A stretch of 64,000 nucleotides of DNA from Sipunculus nudus (lineage: Eukaryota; Annelida; Sipuncula; Golfingiida; Sipunculidae). The notes under the pieces were generated by a model. It had not been told where the DNA came from. It saw only the letters and a list, made by a program, of their open reading frames with translations, and ran no database searches. Position 1 is the stretch's first letter; each line of letters starts with the position of its first letter. Both the position numbers and the translations under genes were made by a program. Shown one piece after another: positions 46,473 to 58,163 of this stretch. Location of the stretch: assembly GCA_026874595.1 (NCBI GenBank), contig CM049315.1, forward strand, positions 65,223,389-65,287,388, read 5' to 3'.

Positions 46473-48519
46473 GCTCAACTGAACTAAAGTCATGTGAGCT
46501 ATAGCGATCACCCTTTGTCTGTCGTCTGGCCGGCCGTTAACAGGGCACAAATCATAACCACTGGACCTAGAATCTTCAAACGTAAACCAAGGGAGGTCCA
46601 TGAAAAATCTCCATGGAAACCTGAAATCAGGTCTCTGTTACCCATACTCTCCGAGCTATGGGTCTCGTAAGTACCCCCCCCCCCCCCCCCGCAGAATAAT
46701 CAAAGATTTGATACAAAAGCACAAGTATCTGAATAACTACTGCCTTGATCACTGTGATTTTTGCATGAATAGTGATCATGGAGTATATCATTAGTTCCTG
46801 CAAACTGGTGGCGCCACCTGTACCTTTTCTAATTTTTACGATTTTTTTTTCTCTATTTTTGATACTTTCAAAGAAGCTGTCATCTGTCAACAGGGCGCAA
46901 AGCGTAACCACTGAACCTGGAATCTTCTAACTTGACATGCAGAAAGGCCCATGAACATTCTCTGTGGAAACATGAAATTAGGTCTCTGTTACCCATATCC
47001 TCCGAGCTATGGGGCTCGTAAATACCCGTCAGAACAATTTAAAATTTGTTACAAAAGCTCCAGTATCTGAATAACTAATGCATTGATCACCATGATTCTT
47101 TGCATTGATATTAATCATTGAATATTCCATCAGTTCCTGCAATCTGGTGGCGCCACCCTAATTTTTCTAATTTTTACGAATTTTTTCTCAATTTTTATTC
47201 CTCAAAAGAAGCTGTCATCTGTTGATAGGACACAATTCGTAACCCCTGGACTTTGAATCTTCTAACTTGACATCAAAGGAAGTTCACAGAAAAGTCTCTA
47301 TGGAAATCTGAAATACGGTCTCTGTGACCCACATACTCCGAGCTATTTCCCCGAATAATTAAAAATGTGATACAAAACTCTGTGTTAGTTTCCAGAGAAC
47401 TCCTCTGAGACCCTTGGGCCAATCTTTCCCAAACCCAGCATAGTTTTTCCTTCACCAATGTTGTTGTGCCAAAAAAACAAATGGCACAATCAGTTATCCT
47501 TTCTGTGCAGTACGAATCTGGGTGTCTTTTAGATAACAGCCCATATCTCAGGAATGGCTCAATGTATTGTGCTAAAAGTTTGCATGTCTATAGAACTTGG
47601 ATCTTTCCATCTCATAATTGCGACTGGTGGTGCCACCTACAATACTTTTTGCGTAGTGTCCATCTGTGCATATGGCATCTGTTCGTCTTAGTGGTTCTTC
47701 AATGTATTGGGTTGAAATTGTGCATGTTCATAGATCCTCAACACCTACATCTCGTAAACAAGACTGATGGCGCCGTCTGCAGTTGTTTTCGGGGGGCGTC
47801 CATCAGTACATGTGCTTTTGGTGAAAATTGCTCATATCTCAGGAGTGGTTCAAGGTATTGGTCTGAAATTTGGCATGTCAATCCATCTTGGGAAATTTTC
47901 TCGTAAACTAGACAAGTGGCACCACCTACCTTCCTGTTTCTGTAGAATAAATTAATGTTCTTTTCTTAGAAATGGTGTGCCATATTGGCCTGAAATTGTG
48001 CATGTCCATGTCTTGAACTCAAGACTGGTGGCACCATCTGCAATTGTTTTCTTGTGGCGTGCGTACCTACATGTACAAGAGTGGTTCAAGGTATTGGTCT
48101 GAAATTTGGCATGTCCGTCCATCTTGGGAAATTTTCTCGTAAACCAGTCAAGTGGCACCACCTCCTTTCCTGTTTCTGTTGAATAAATTGATGTTCTTTT
48201 CTTAGAAAGGTGTGCCATATTGGCCTGAAATTGTGCATGTCCATGTCTTGAACTCAAGACTGGTGGCACCATCTGCAATTGTTTTCCTGTGGCGTCCATA
48301 CCTACATGTGCTTTGGGTAAAAATTGCTCATATCTTAGGAATGGTTCAAGATATTGTTCTGAAATTTGGCAAATCAAACCGTCTTGGAGAGGTTTCGCGT
48401 AAATCATACATTTGTAAGGACAATTCACAAAATTTATTTTTTAGCACTCTGGCAGTCATTTTGCTCATTGTTCAACATTCCTTGAATTCAGCTGAGCGTC
48501 ATGGCCCGCGGGCCACTAG
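46473..48519 (+). mobile_element. Dispersed non-autonomous repeat, full-length-looking copy (palindrome + CTAG 3' end)
   Basis: The copy starts TTTTTAGCTCAACTGAAC (46,473), has a short GGCCGGCC block, then three copies of a module of about 340 bp beginning at about 46,541, 46,892 and 47,226. Two later near-identical blocks (about 47,960-48,060 and 48,190-48,300) contain 'tggcctgaaattgtgcatgt' and 'ctggtggcaccatctgcaat'. It ends with a 14-bp palindrome (48,502-48,515) touching CTAG (48,516-48,519). The ends match the 1-849 and 14.5-17.6 kb copies. ORFs within it track the repeat and encode nothing familiar. Confidence 0.75.
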
Positions 48520-49741
48520 TTACTTCTCTGGTGGACCATTTATATATCAGGCCGAAAGGTTGATATGAGAATAATTCTGTTATGATTCTTTTATATATTC
48601 TTCCCCCTATGCTTCTAATGAATATATTATTGAATACCGTATATTGTTTCAAAATAACAGCTAATTCAGATGTATAGGTCTAATACACGTCTTTACAAAA
48701 AGTAAGCCTTGTAGGATTTGTTCCTGCAGGTGTGTGATACAGTAAATCCTGTGAAGCATATTGAATGATTAGAATGACAGACGGCTTAAGATCAATGTGA
48801 TCCCATGTATGTTTGTATTTTTAATTATGGTAGCCCAGACATGTATAGGATTTTGTGGGTGGAGTGAGTTAAGTCCCCCACAGTGTAAAGCCATGGATTA
48901 CAAGATTTTTATTCTATCCTCTGCCCGTCTTTGCTCTATCTCAAATATGACTGCATGCTATTCAAAATTGACCTTTTTGCTCAATATTATAATCATGGGT
49001 CACAGACCTACGCATGATATACATATATTTTTTTTTTACCTTGACTGAACTTCCAAGGTCGAACACTCCGAAGCCTGTTGCTGACATTTGGGACAGGCTT
49101 CCAGTTATTGCATATGTCTAGTTTATGAGTTCGTTTTCCTCAGTTACTCAGTAAGATAAGTTCTTTCTTGACAACAGACGGTTCCAACACGTCAATCGTC
49201 CTTAAGCGAAAAGGACTGTTATGTAAATTTGGGCGTCAATAGGGGGGGGGGGATATATCCCTCCTTCACTTTTAGCAAGGGGTATGGTCAATGTAAAAGA
49301 ATGAAGTATTAGATAAACTTCGATTACCCTCTCACTCAAGTGAGTCATATATACACACAAACGCTCTTTGAAGAAATAATGACGCCACTGCATGCCAATA
49401 GGATCAGTATTTCAGTTCACTTTCAGTGTCTTATTTTATTAGTTTTTTTACGTCAATTAATGCTGTTTATTTTTTTCTCGAAGCGTCAACTTTCATTATA
49501 TAGCTTTATTTACCTAACAGTATTTCCATGTGAAGGCAATGTAACTTTTATCAACCCGCTTCACAGCCGTGATGATATATAATGTAGTTAAGGTATACCA
49601 TTCTTTTAGATGAGTAGGAATTAGATGTTCATTTAGTTTTCACATCTTAACTGCTGACTTCACGAGTCTTTCATCTTTATATTTTTATATTTTTATCTGT
49701 GAAAGAGAGTAATAGACATATTTAAAGCAATGTTGTAATCT
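48520..49741. other. No recognised gene
   Basis: AT-rich DNA with a short G tract near 49,240-49,250. The ORFs present are short and unsupported. Confidence 0.5.
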
Positions 49742-50287
49742 AATATTTATACAAGGAATTCGGTCCACCTTTGTCCGCGGGGGCGGGGGGTGCGGATTAC
49801 CATATTTTGGTCTGAATCCCTTCATAAATGTTGCGGCGGGCTTAAACGAAATGGGGAGGGGTCAAGACCCCCTTGTTTCTGACTGTTCAGCTGACAAGGT
49901 CTGCATATTACCGTTTTTTTTCTTTAGGAATAGGTTCCTTGCCTTAAAACATACATTTAATTCATCTTTCACATCTTCATATCTATTCTTTATAGGTCTA
50001 ACCAAAATGATATTATATGTAACCAGTCACAGAACCTCGAAACTCTGACACCTCGCGTCCCATTCTGTTTCGCACCTGATAACAACATCACTAACTAGTG
50101 CTTAAGGTAAACGTACCGGTGTATGAATTTCTTGCCACGAGCATAGCGCTATCAAATAATGTGTTGATATTTGTTCTTATCTTATTGAGACTGCATCCTA
50201 CTGAGAATTTTAATTATTTAACTTTAAGAATAAAAAAAATGAGCCAACCCTGGTAAAAAAGCCTGGTATACTGGGTTTATCAACTAG
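49742..50287 (+). mobile_element. Helitron-like non-autonomous repeat, copy 2
   Basis: This second copy of the 32.4-33.3 kb repeat shares its 5' 'acaaggaattcggt', middle and 3' blocks, but is shorter because the region after the start differs. The terminal palindrome is imperfect (50,262-50,275), followed by the same 8-bp spacing and CTAG (50,284-50,287), again before a TA-rich flank. TA/TG dinucleotide runs follow at 50,326-50,350. Confidence 0.6.
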
Positions 50288-50660
50288 TGTATATATAATA
50301 TTCGTGTGTTTTATTATACATGTTTATATATATATATATGTGTGTGTGTAAATGAATATATATATACATTGTGTATGTATGTGCGTATTATTAAAATATA
50401 AACATGTTACATGTTACCAAGATTGTTTATGTGCGGTAATTCTTAGGCTTGTATATATACCTGAAAATTTATGTCAGTATCTATAATATTTGCTGCAGTC
50501 TTGCAGCGCTGACATATATATAGTGAACAATACAAGCGCTGCAGCCTCTGGCGGGGAGAGTCTATACTATCTAAGTTTGTACGGATCCGTACAGACCCTC
50601 AGACACGTATATGCCTTGTGAAGCGTGAGGACACCAAACAAACCCCACATATTATAATTG

Positions 50661-51035
50661 TTACAGATGCTTAGACTCCGTTGGGACCAAAACATTTGCT
50701 GGATGATCAGCATTAATAAAGTATGGGCACTTACTCTGGATAAAGTCAGATATTGCTTCGTCTCCGTCTGGCTGATGGCGCTTTCCGGTTGGAACAACCA
50801 ATAGGAAATTAGCATCATTGACAACACGCGATGTATGATGGGAAGGATGCTTATGAAAATATGGTCTATCATAGTGCACGGCACTGGCATTCCTGGGAAA
50901 AGCCCCCCTGAATTCATCTTTTGCATAGATTACCCACCTAATTTGCATGGGATTCCTTTTCCGGCGGTGTCCAGTTGGCATGCAACAACTGAACCCCGGC
51001 AGTTCAAAGGATAAAAAACATTTACCGGGGCACAT
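50661..51035 (-). CDS. Unrecognised 124-residue ORF, possible exon or transposon remnant
   Basis: A single minus-strand frame of 124 codons with balanced composition (KRNPMQIRWVIYAKDEFRGA, then HHTSRVVNDANFLLVVPTGK). No family is recognised and no signal peptide or membrane segment is seen. Inside it, at about 50,733, the sequence CCAGA|GTAAGT would make a good splice donor, so an exon ending there is possible. It could also be a shadow or a repeat-derived frame. Flanking DNA gives no partner exon. Confidence 0.25.
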   Translation of the reverse strand: MCPGKCFLSFELPGFSCCMPTGHRRKRNPMQIRWVIYAKDEFRGAFPRNASAVHYDRPYFHKHPSHHTSRVVNDANFLLVVPTGKRHQPDGDEAISDFIQSKCPYFINADHPANVLVPTESKHL

Positions 51036-51339
51036 AAAGGTGATATATCGATTTAATTTGATACATAAAAAGTTTATTTCTATTTATAAATACAAGATTG
51101 TTTCTCTATCGCACAACAAGCAGTGATAATTCATGTTACAGGTCCCTCCATGTACGGCAGGGTGAACTCTCACCGTTAGACGGTCGCACTTCAAATCACA
51201 GATAAATGGAGTCCGTACGTGGCGGACTACTATAATATGTGCAAGTGATTTTTTTTACTGAGCCGTGATCTGAAAATTTTTCTACATTGATCAATATTAC
51301 CCTGCTAGTTTGTTCAAGGTGAACTCAGCAAAAAAAAGT

Positions 51340-52400
51340 TTATGATATCACCCATTCCTGCTGAAGTCCTTATACCATGCCCACTCCTACAGGAACCACC
51401 ACCCACCACCCACTTCATCACGCACTCTTTATGTATCTATAAACCATCATGCACTCCCGCAGAAACCAACACCGACTTCCGCAGGAACCATCAACAAGTC
51501 CTGCAATACCATCATGCACCCGCTCCTGCTGATGTCTTCATACCATACCAACTCCCCCTGTTTCCTTGAACCCATCACCCAATCCTGCAGGAACCATCAC
51601 ACAGTCATCATCCACTCCCGCAGGATCCATCACTCAGTCCTGCAGAACCATCACCTAGTCCTCCTGATGACATGAGACCATCACCAACTACTACAGGAAC
51701 CATCATTCAATCCTGCAGGGCCATCACCTACTCCGCTGGTGACATGAGACCATCACCCACTCCCGCAAGATCATCACCCACTCACTCTGGTGGCATGAGA
51801 CCATCCCCAACTCCCGTAGGATCCATCAACCACTCCCGCAGGAACCATCACCGACTCCCGCAGGAACCATCGACCAGTCTGCAGAACTATCATGGACTCC
51901 CGCGGGAACCATCACCCAGTCCTGCAGAACCATCATTCAGTCCTCCTGATGACATGAGACCATCACCAACTACTACAGGAACCATCACTCAATCCTCCAG
52001 GGCCATCACCTACTCCGCTGGTGACATGAGACCATCACCCACTCCCGCAGGATCATCACCCACTCACTCTGGTGGCATGAGACCATCCCCAACTCCCGTA
52101 GGATCCATCAACCACTCCCGCAGGAACCATCACCGACTCCCGCAGGAACCATCACCGACTCCCGCAGGAACCATCGACCAGTCCTGCAGAACCATCATGG
52201 ACTCCCGCGGGAACCATCACCCAGTCCTGCGGAATCATCATGCACCCACTCCTCCTGATGTCTAAATACCATCAACCCCTCCCCCTGGTACCATTAACAC
52301 CTCAACCACTCCTGTAAAAACCATCACCCCTTCCTGCAGGACCATCACCCAGACCTACAGGTACATCAAACAACTCTGGTGGTTCTTCCCCAGTGGTGTG
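51340..52400 (+). repeat. Coding-like minisatellite, 'ccatcacccactcccgcagg' core, with a 282-bp tandem duplication
   Basis: Dozens of imperfect units of about 20-30 bp built on 'accatca', 'cactcccgcagga' and 'cctgcag'. A 282-bp block (94 codons) starting at 51,666 is repeated from 51,948. The plus strand stays open from 51,672 to 52,265 as a Pro/Ser/Thr/His-rich 197-residue frame (MRPSPTTTGTI repeats). Low complexity and the lack of any start or promoter context argue for a minisatellite rather than a gene, though the exact multiple of three is noted. Confidence 0.8.
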
Positions 52401-52654
52401 ACACTTGTGAAACTGGAAAATAGATATTAAGGAGAAAAGTGTATTATGAGAATATAGGATGAAGTATAACAGTTATCCTGCAGTAATGCTTAATTTAAAT
52501 CCATTGCGCACGTCTTTAGAGGCAAACTTGAAATGTAATGTAAGTTTAGTCCGCCCGCTATGATTGTAAGCTATTAAACGTTGCGGAATCTCGCTGATCG
52601 TCTGTTGCTTTTGCAGAATGCTGTTTATGGTGAACCTTGGTAACAGATGCATAT

Positions 52655-52919
52655 TGTAACGTGACCTTAAAGGCCATAGGTCCTACCGAAGTCCAAGTTT
52701 ATGCTGATCACTCACAATTTGCTCACATACCACACTATCGAAAGGAAATTAATAAAATATTCAGAAAAACTTAAATACTATTTATTAAAACAACAATTCA
52801 CAATAACAAGAAAGACAACAATTACAAATAATGAAGAGTCGTTCCTTCTGGGCGAAAGCAGGCCTGACTGGTACCGGCAAACTAAACCGGCAATGTCTTA
52901 CTTTCCTTTCCCCGTTACA
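52655..52919 (-). repeat. 3' LTR of the second gypsy element
   Basis: 265 bp bounded by TGTAACGTGACC and CCCCGTTACA, giving TG...CA ends that are themselves inverted (TGTAACG/CGTTACA). On the minus strand it is preceded by a purine-rich GGACGGGATGG tract. No second copy is in the window, so the assignment rests on the ends, the tract and its position after the pol stop. Confidence 0.6.
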
Positions 52920-53867
52920 CCATCCCGTCCTTTCAAAGGAAGCTGTCCCGGATCATATAAAACAATTTAACCGGAGTTGCGAGGAGTTACAAACCTTCAA
53001 GTGAAACAACAAGTTAGATTAAGAAGGATATCTATAAAATTATACATCATCTCAATAGCATTAATCACAAATATATGATTAAGTTACCAAAATACCAAAT
53101 TATCAAATACTGCAAGAAAATCTACCTACCACACCAATATATAACCTTCATGATAAGTATAACCACAAATGCAAAACAGTTAAGCAGAGTATATATGTAA
53201 ATTACTCTGCTTCTTCCCGGTCCTGGTCCGTCTTCTTATTCTCTTTTCTCCTTGGGGGCTCCCACCCAGTTCTTGGCGCAGTTAAGTGGATCATCTTATA
53301 GTCCTGGGGCTGATGGGGGTCCTGTGTGGAATCATATGTCCCCTAATTTTGACTTCTGATCCAGGTAGGACACCCTTATGGGAGTAAAAAAAACTTGGGT
53401 AGACATCCTGGATCGTGGGCAGAAAGGGAGAAATTCAAGATGGCGTTCAAGATGGCCGCTGAACCATTGAGTCATATATAACTGGAAAAGTAATTGAGGT
53501 AGGGGAATGATTTTGGTGTCTTTGCCTATGTTTTCAGAGTCAAGGAATCTATTGAAACCATTTCCAAGACAATACTGTATTTGGTTTCGGTGATATTCAA
53601 TATGGCTGCCAATATGGCCGCCGTACCATAAAAGTAATCAACATATATCAATGGATAAAACCTATTTCTTTGCATGCAAGTTTCATATCTAATGGGTACT
53701 AAGTCCATCATAACTTATTCAGGTTTATTGTATGCAACCTTCCACATTTTGATTTTACATGGGTCCGTTTTATTTGCTTGAAATTCGCTGAATATGAATC
53801 TGGGAAGTCTCTGCTTCCTGCATGACCATAAACACTAGAAAAACAAGTGTATGTCTTATAGAATGCT

Positions 53868-54167
53868 TTAAGATATGGCCCTGGTTAGAATTGTTTGTTG
53901 GTGGTAGATCATGAAGTGAAGTTCCTGTTCGTTGATGCTACATTGTTTACCGCAAATGATCGATAGTTGCCATGATTTCCATGGGTTAGTACCTGAACAA
54001 GTGTTTTTCTGCATTGCACAGTCTTGTGTATTTCCATTCATCCGTCTGAAATCTCTCAGAATGGATATTGGAGTCAATTGCTTTATTGCTGTTGCTTTGG
54101 TACAGTGGTCAAAATTTGGTAGTAACGCCATTTCCAGCCAAGACATGAATGGCTGGAAAAACATCAA
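53868..54167 (-). pseudogene. Unassigned protein-like frame inside the inverted-repeat transposon
   Basis: 99 residues on the minus strand with a plausible soluble-protein composition: MSWLEMALLPNFDHCTKA, ISILRDFRRMNGNTQDCA, CGKQCSINEQELHFMIYH. No family is recognised. It lies just inside the left arm and could be a remnant of a protein the transposon once carried. An overlapping plus-strand frame (53,932-54,252) is its mirror and is less protein-like. Confidence 0.3.
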
Positions 54168-54607
54168 TATAAGCTGGCCGACTTTTCTGTCGGATCATGA
54201 ATTGGAATATACCTCGTTTTTGTCTCCAGTTCTCCCTCTGAGCCACAGTTAATTAAGTCCACTTGACACAAACAGATGTGGAAAGCACAATACAAGTACA
54301 ATCACATCTGTTTTACCAGCGATGATACCGATCTGTTTTAGCTCATTTCTTATCCCAAAAGAGGACAACAGGATTGATTGGGACATCCGCCTCTTCATGA
54401 TCGGAGACTAATGCAGGATTTTCTGACCGACTGTGTCTTAAGGGAAATATTATCCAACCTGCACTTTTCTAGTGTAAAAATATTTCACTGGACACTTTCT
54501 GAGGAAAGCTTCAAGTTTAATTTTATTATTTGATGATGGAGAGAAACTGTCCAGTTTCTTTAGTTGTTCGTATCCAGAGAAGTATTGCTAACAAGAACAG
54601 GAGTTTT

Positions 54608-56330
54608 ATAATAATAATAATAATAATAAAAGTTTATTAAGCCTTCAGAAGAAGAGTACATGTACATAAAACATAAAAAAATATAAAGTAATAAGAACAG
54701 TAAAACCACAGATAAGACACCGTATTATACATAAAATCAATATATTAAAATGGTGTCAGAAGCATATTTAAGATATATTTATTATAAGGGGCGTGACTGA
54801 CCAATAACTGCCGGACGGTATCCGACACCCATCATTGACATCATATTTCAATTCCTTTTTTACCCTTTTCTTGTACCCCTTTTCAAAAATATATTTGAGA
54901 AAACTTATACTATATTTCAAACACGTTTCTTTTGATCTTGCGATGAGATCAGAATGACCACTCAGTTTGCCACAAGAATGCATATTCAGTATATATGTAT
55001 AAAAAAGCCTGGCGCGAGAGTTATTACTAAAGATGGCGCATGTTTAATCAAGACCATTCAATTCAACTGTTTTCTACTTACATTTAGTGCTTTCAAAATG
55101 GGAGAACTTTTACAGTATTTATGTAAACCAATACCGACCTTTAGTAGTTGTGACTGTAACTTTTCCATTTTTGTTAAAGATTGTTTACTCACATGTATGG
55201 CACTGTTGCCATATGTCAACACAGGCCTAATAGCTGTTTTCCACACATATGATAAAGAATCAACATCGCTTACAAAGTTTTAGAAACCATATCCTTGAAG
55301 AGAATAAAGTGCACTCCGGCATGCATTTATGCGGTCATCAATATGCGCTTTAGGATTAGAATTTGACAAAGTAACACCAAGATACCTCACACTTTTGCAT
55401 TCAGTCAGCTTAACACCATCAAGTCGCCGTTCAGGGTGAGGTTCTAGTGTACACTGCCAAAAAACGACACACTCGGTTGTTTGTGGATTAAACCTAAGAC
55501 CATGTTGTGTAATACACGCATCAGCTAAATCAATCATCTTTTGTAAACCAGAGGCAGTCAGACTTGCCAACATGAGATCGTCAGCATAACAGAATACATT
55601 GTAAGATACATTATTAATCTTTATGCCACCTCTAAAATTCGATAAAGCGTTAATCAAATCTTGATAGAATAAATTAAAGAGAAATGGGGAGGTTAGTCCT
55701 CCCTGACGTGTGCCCTTGGTAATTTTTATTACCTCACTTAGCTGTGAGCCCCATTTAATTTGAACTGTTATTGATTTATACCAGTTCACAATCAGTACCC
55801 AGCAGTGATCAGGTATAACATGCATAGCTTTCTTAAACAAAATAACATGTGGTACAGCATCAAACGCACCATCTGCATCTAATGAACATGTATAGACGGG
55901 AGAACCACGCTTGGAACAATACGTTATGACATCATTAGCTAGGGAAGAGGCCATATTTGTTCCTCTCCCTGCAACGAATCCGAATTGCAAATCACTAAAT
56001 TCGTGGAAATCAGATACATCCAGTATATTTAATTCCATAATTTTGGATATCGTACATGAGATTGTAATAGGTCGATAATTTCTTGGTATAGTAGGATCTA
56101 GTGTTGGTTTTTAAAGTAAAGGTACAAATAACCATTGATAAAAATAACCAAGCACAACGCTATATCTGATACACAGAGTAAACATTGCACTTAGATAATT
56201 AATAATCCTAGATTGAACAGCATGCTTAAAATGTTCAGATACAATACCATCCCTACCTGGCGAGCATCCAGAAATAAGTTTTCAATTTGCGCCTTTGTCT
56301 TTCACAGATACCTTAATATAAAAGTAAAAA
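54608..56330 (-). mobile_element. 5'-truncated LINE with (TTA)n tail
   Basis: The tail of about eight TTA repeats (54,611-54,634, minus sense) follows AATAAA. Upstream in minus order lie a C-terminal segment (54,768-54,983 and 55,058-55,246), the RT core (55,280-56,038) and RT fingers in another frame (56,039-56,330, with PGRDGIVSEHF). No endonuclease or ORF1 is seen, so the copy is 5' truncated. Its RT differs clearly from that of the 35-41 kb LINE, so two LINE families are present. Confidence 0.8.
55280..56038 (-). CDS. LINE reverse transcriptase core, uninterrupted 252 residues
   Basis: Recognisable RT blocks: QFGFVAGRGTN (19-29), CSLDADGAFDAVPH with catalytic Asp (51-64), KGTRQGGLTSPFLFNLFY (108-125), CYADDLMLAS with both catalytic Asp (150-159), and the primer-grip/thumb region with VRYLGVTLSNSNPKAHI. 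All three catalytic aspartates are intact, and the frame is open across the palm, suggesting the copy is relatively young. The fingers are in a different frame upstream and the C-terminal part is broken downstream, so the protein as a whole is not intact. Confidence 0.85.
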   Translation of the reverse strand: MELNILDVSDFHEFSDLQFGFVAGRGTNMASSLANDVITYCSKRGSPVYTCSLDADGAFDAVPHVILFKKAMHVIPDHCWVLIVNWYKSITVQIKWGSQLSEVIKITKGTRQGGLTSPFLFNLFYQDLINALSNFRGGIKINNVSYNVFCYADDLMLASLTASGLQKMIDLADACITQHGLRFNPQTTECVVFWQCTLEPHPERRLDGVKLTECKSVRYLGVTLSNSNPKAHIDDRINACRSALYSLQGYGF

Positions 56331-56569
56331 ATGAAACCTATACGTTGTGCAATTTGACACATATCCGAGCACCAAGCCCAGGAACTGTTCAAATAGTTCC
56401 CTAAAGGTGGTAACACTGACTTTTATTAATAATGTCATGACACCAACAACACAGCCTGTTGGCAAATGCGACTGTTCCACTGGCAGAACATCTTTTGCTC
56501 TGGATTTGTCTCAAGTTCTGTCATTTTTTCATGTTTGTTGTTCTTTTACCTCAGCAGACTGTACGTCAT

Positions 56570-57400
56570 TTGCCTAGGCAAATATCCTTAAAAACAAGAA
56601 ATTAGGTCCCTGTGATTTATATTCTACCGGCTATAGGAACAAAAGAAATGATTTGTGCACCCTGTATGTCAGACTGGCACTTATAGTATCTATTAGGCCC
56701 AGAATCCTCTAACGCAACATAGGAGCTTCTGGAAATATCGTCCAGGAAATCTAAAGTTAATTCATCGTGACATATATTCTGGCAGCTTCAGGGCTAAAAG
56801 ATGATCTTGAACGCCAAGACAGTCTGACTGGGTTCAAATGGTGTCCGTAAACCCTAGAATATTTTAACTAACATCCAGGGAAGTTCTGGGCAAATCTTCT
56901 TTGAAACCTGATAATAGGTTCGAATATAACATCCAGAGAGGTCTTTGGAAAGTTTTTGTCGAATCCCTAAACTAGATCACTGTAATCTTAATGCTGTGAG
57001 CTAAAGGATACGCACAAATTTAACACTGAAAGTCAGATTGGTACAAATCATTACAAATCCACCCTAAATCTACATCAACAATTGAAATTGGGTCATGGTG
57101 ATCTGTATTTTATGAGCTACAGGCAGCTAATCTAATTTTGAGCACCCAGAAAGCCAGACAGGGCATCAGTCTTAAATGTTTGATATACAAAAAATGTCTT
57201 CGCTAAAGTAAAGGGAGGTCATTGTAATGTCTCCTTGGACATAAAAAAATAAAGTCAATGGGACATATGTTCTCCAAGACTTGTGAAAGAACATGATTTG
57301 AGCACACAATATGTTAGATGTACATGAATTTTAGCAGTTATCAAAGAAACTTATATTGGCAGCTAATGTTAACTAACACCAAAACCAAAAAAAATACCAC
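56570..57400 (-). repeat. Degenerate tandem repeats of about 155 bp inside the transposon
   Basis: Five diverged copies of a block with 'tgtgatttatattctaccgg'-like sequence recur at about 56,612, 56,765, 56,980, 57,095 and 57,255, with intervening 'aggtc' and 'caga' segments. They resemble the module of the 46.5-kb repeat (vertebrate-independent, 'gtctctgttacccatat'), suggesting an older repeat captured in the element. Confidence 0.45.
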
Positions 57401-58163
57401 AATTTTCTTGAAAATAATTTAAAGAATCCCAGACATTGAAAACATAGGCAAAGATACCAAACTGAATCCCCAACCTTAATTCCTTGGCTTATCAGACATG
57501 ACTCTACTGTTAAGAAGCCATATTTGCAGCCATATTAAATATCACCATAACCAAATACGGTATAGTCTTGAAGATAATTTAATTAGTCTCCTTGGCCCTG
57601 AAAAACATAGGCGATAACACCAAAATCAACCCCCTACCTTGATTCCTTGGCTTGTCATATGCGATTCAATGGTACAGCGGCCATATTGGCAGCCATATTG
57701 AATATCACCGTAACCAAATACGGTACTGTCTTGGAAATTTTTTCAATTGATTTCTTGACCCTAAAAACTTAGGCAAACACACCAAAATCATTCCCCTACC
57801 TCAATTACTTTTTGAGTTATGTATGAGTTTATGGTACGGCGGCCATATTGGCAGCCATATTGAATATAACCGAAACTAAATACGGTATTGTCTTGGAATT
57901 GCTTTCAATATATTCCTTGACCCTGAAAACATAGGAAACGACACAAAAGTCAATACCCTTCCGCAATTACATTTCGAGTTTTGTATGATTCAATGGTTCG
58001 GCGGCCATCTTGAACGCCATCTTGAATTTCATCCTTTCTGCACGCGATCCAGGATGCCTAATCAAATTTTTTTACTCCTATAAAGGTGTCCTCCGTGGAT
58101 CAGAAGTCAATATTAGGGGATATACGATTGCCCACAGGACCCTCCTCAGCCCCCGGACTATTA

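Larger units (their letters stand above)
53299..58160. mobile_element. Long-inverted-repeat transposon with TTA target duplication, inserted in gypsy pol
   Basis: The ends are TAGTCCTGGGGCTGA (53,299) and TCAGCCCCCGGACTA (to 58,160), flanked by TTA on both sides (53,296-53,298 and 58,161-58,163). Inverted similarity extends at least 350 bp inward. The left arm holds one copy, and the right arm four to five tandem copies (57,440-58,020), of a roughly 150-bp module with 'ggccatattggcagccatat' and 'ccaaatacggtattgtcttgg'. A 3-bp TTA duplication fits PIF/Harbinger (TWA), but no transposase is recognised. A minus frame at 53,868-54,167 (WLEMALLPNFDHCTKATAIK) looks protein-like but is unassigned. 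The element contains a LINE. Confidence 0.75.
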
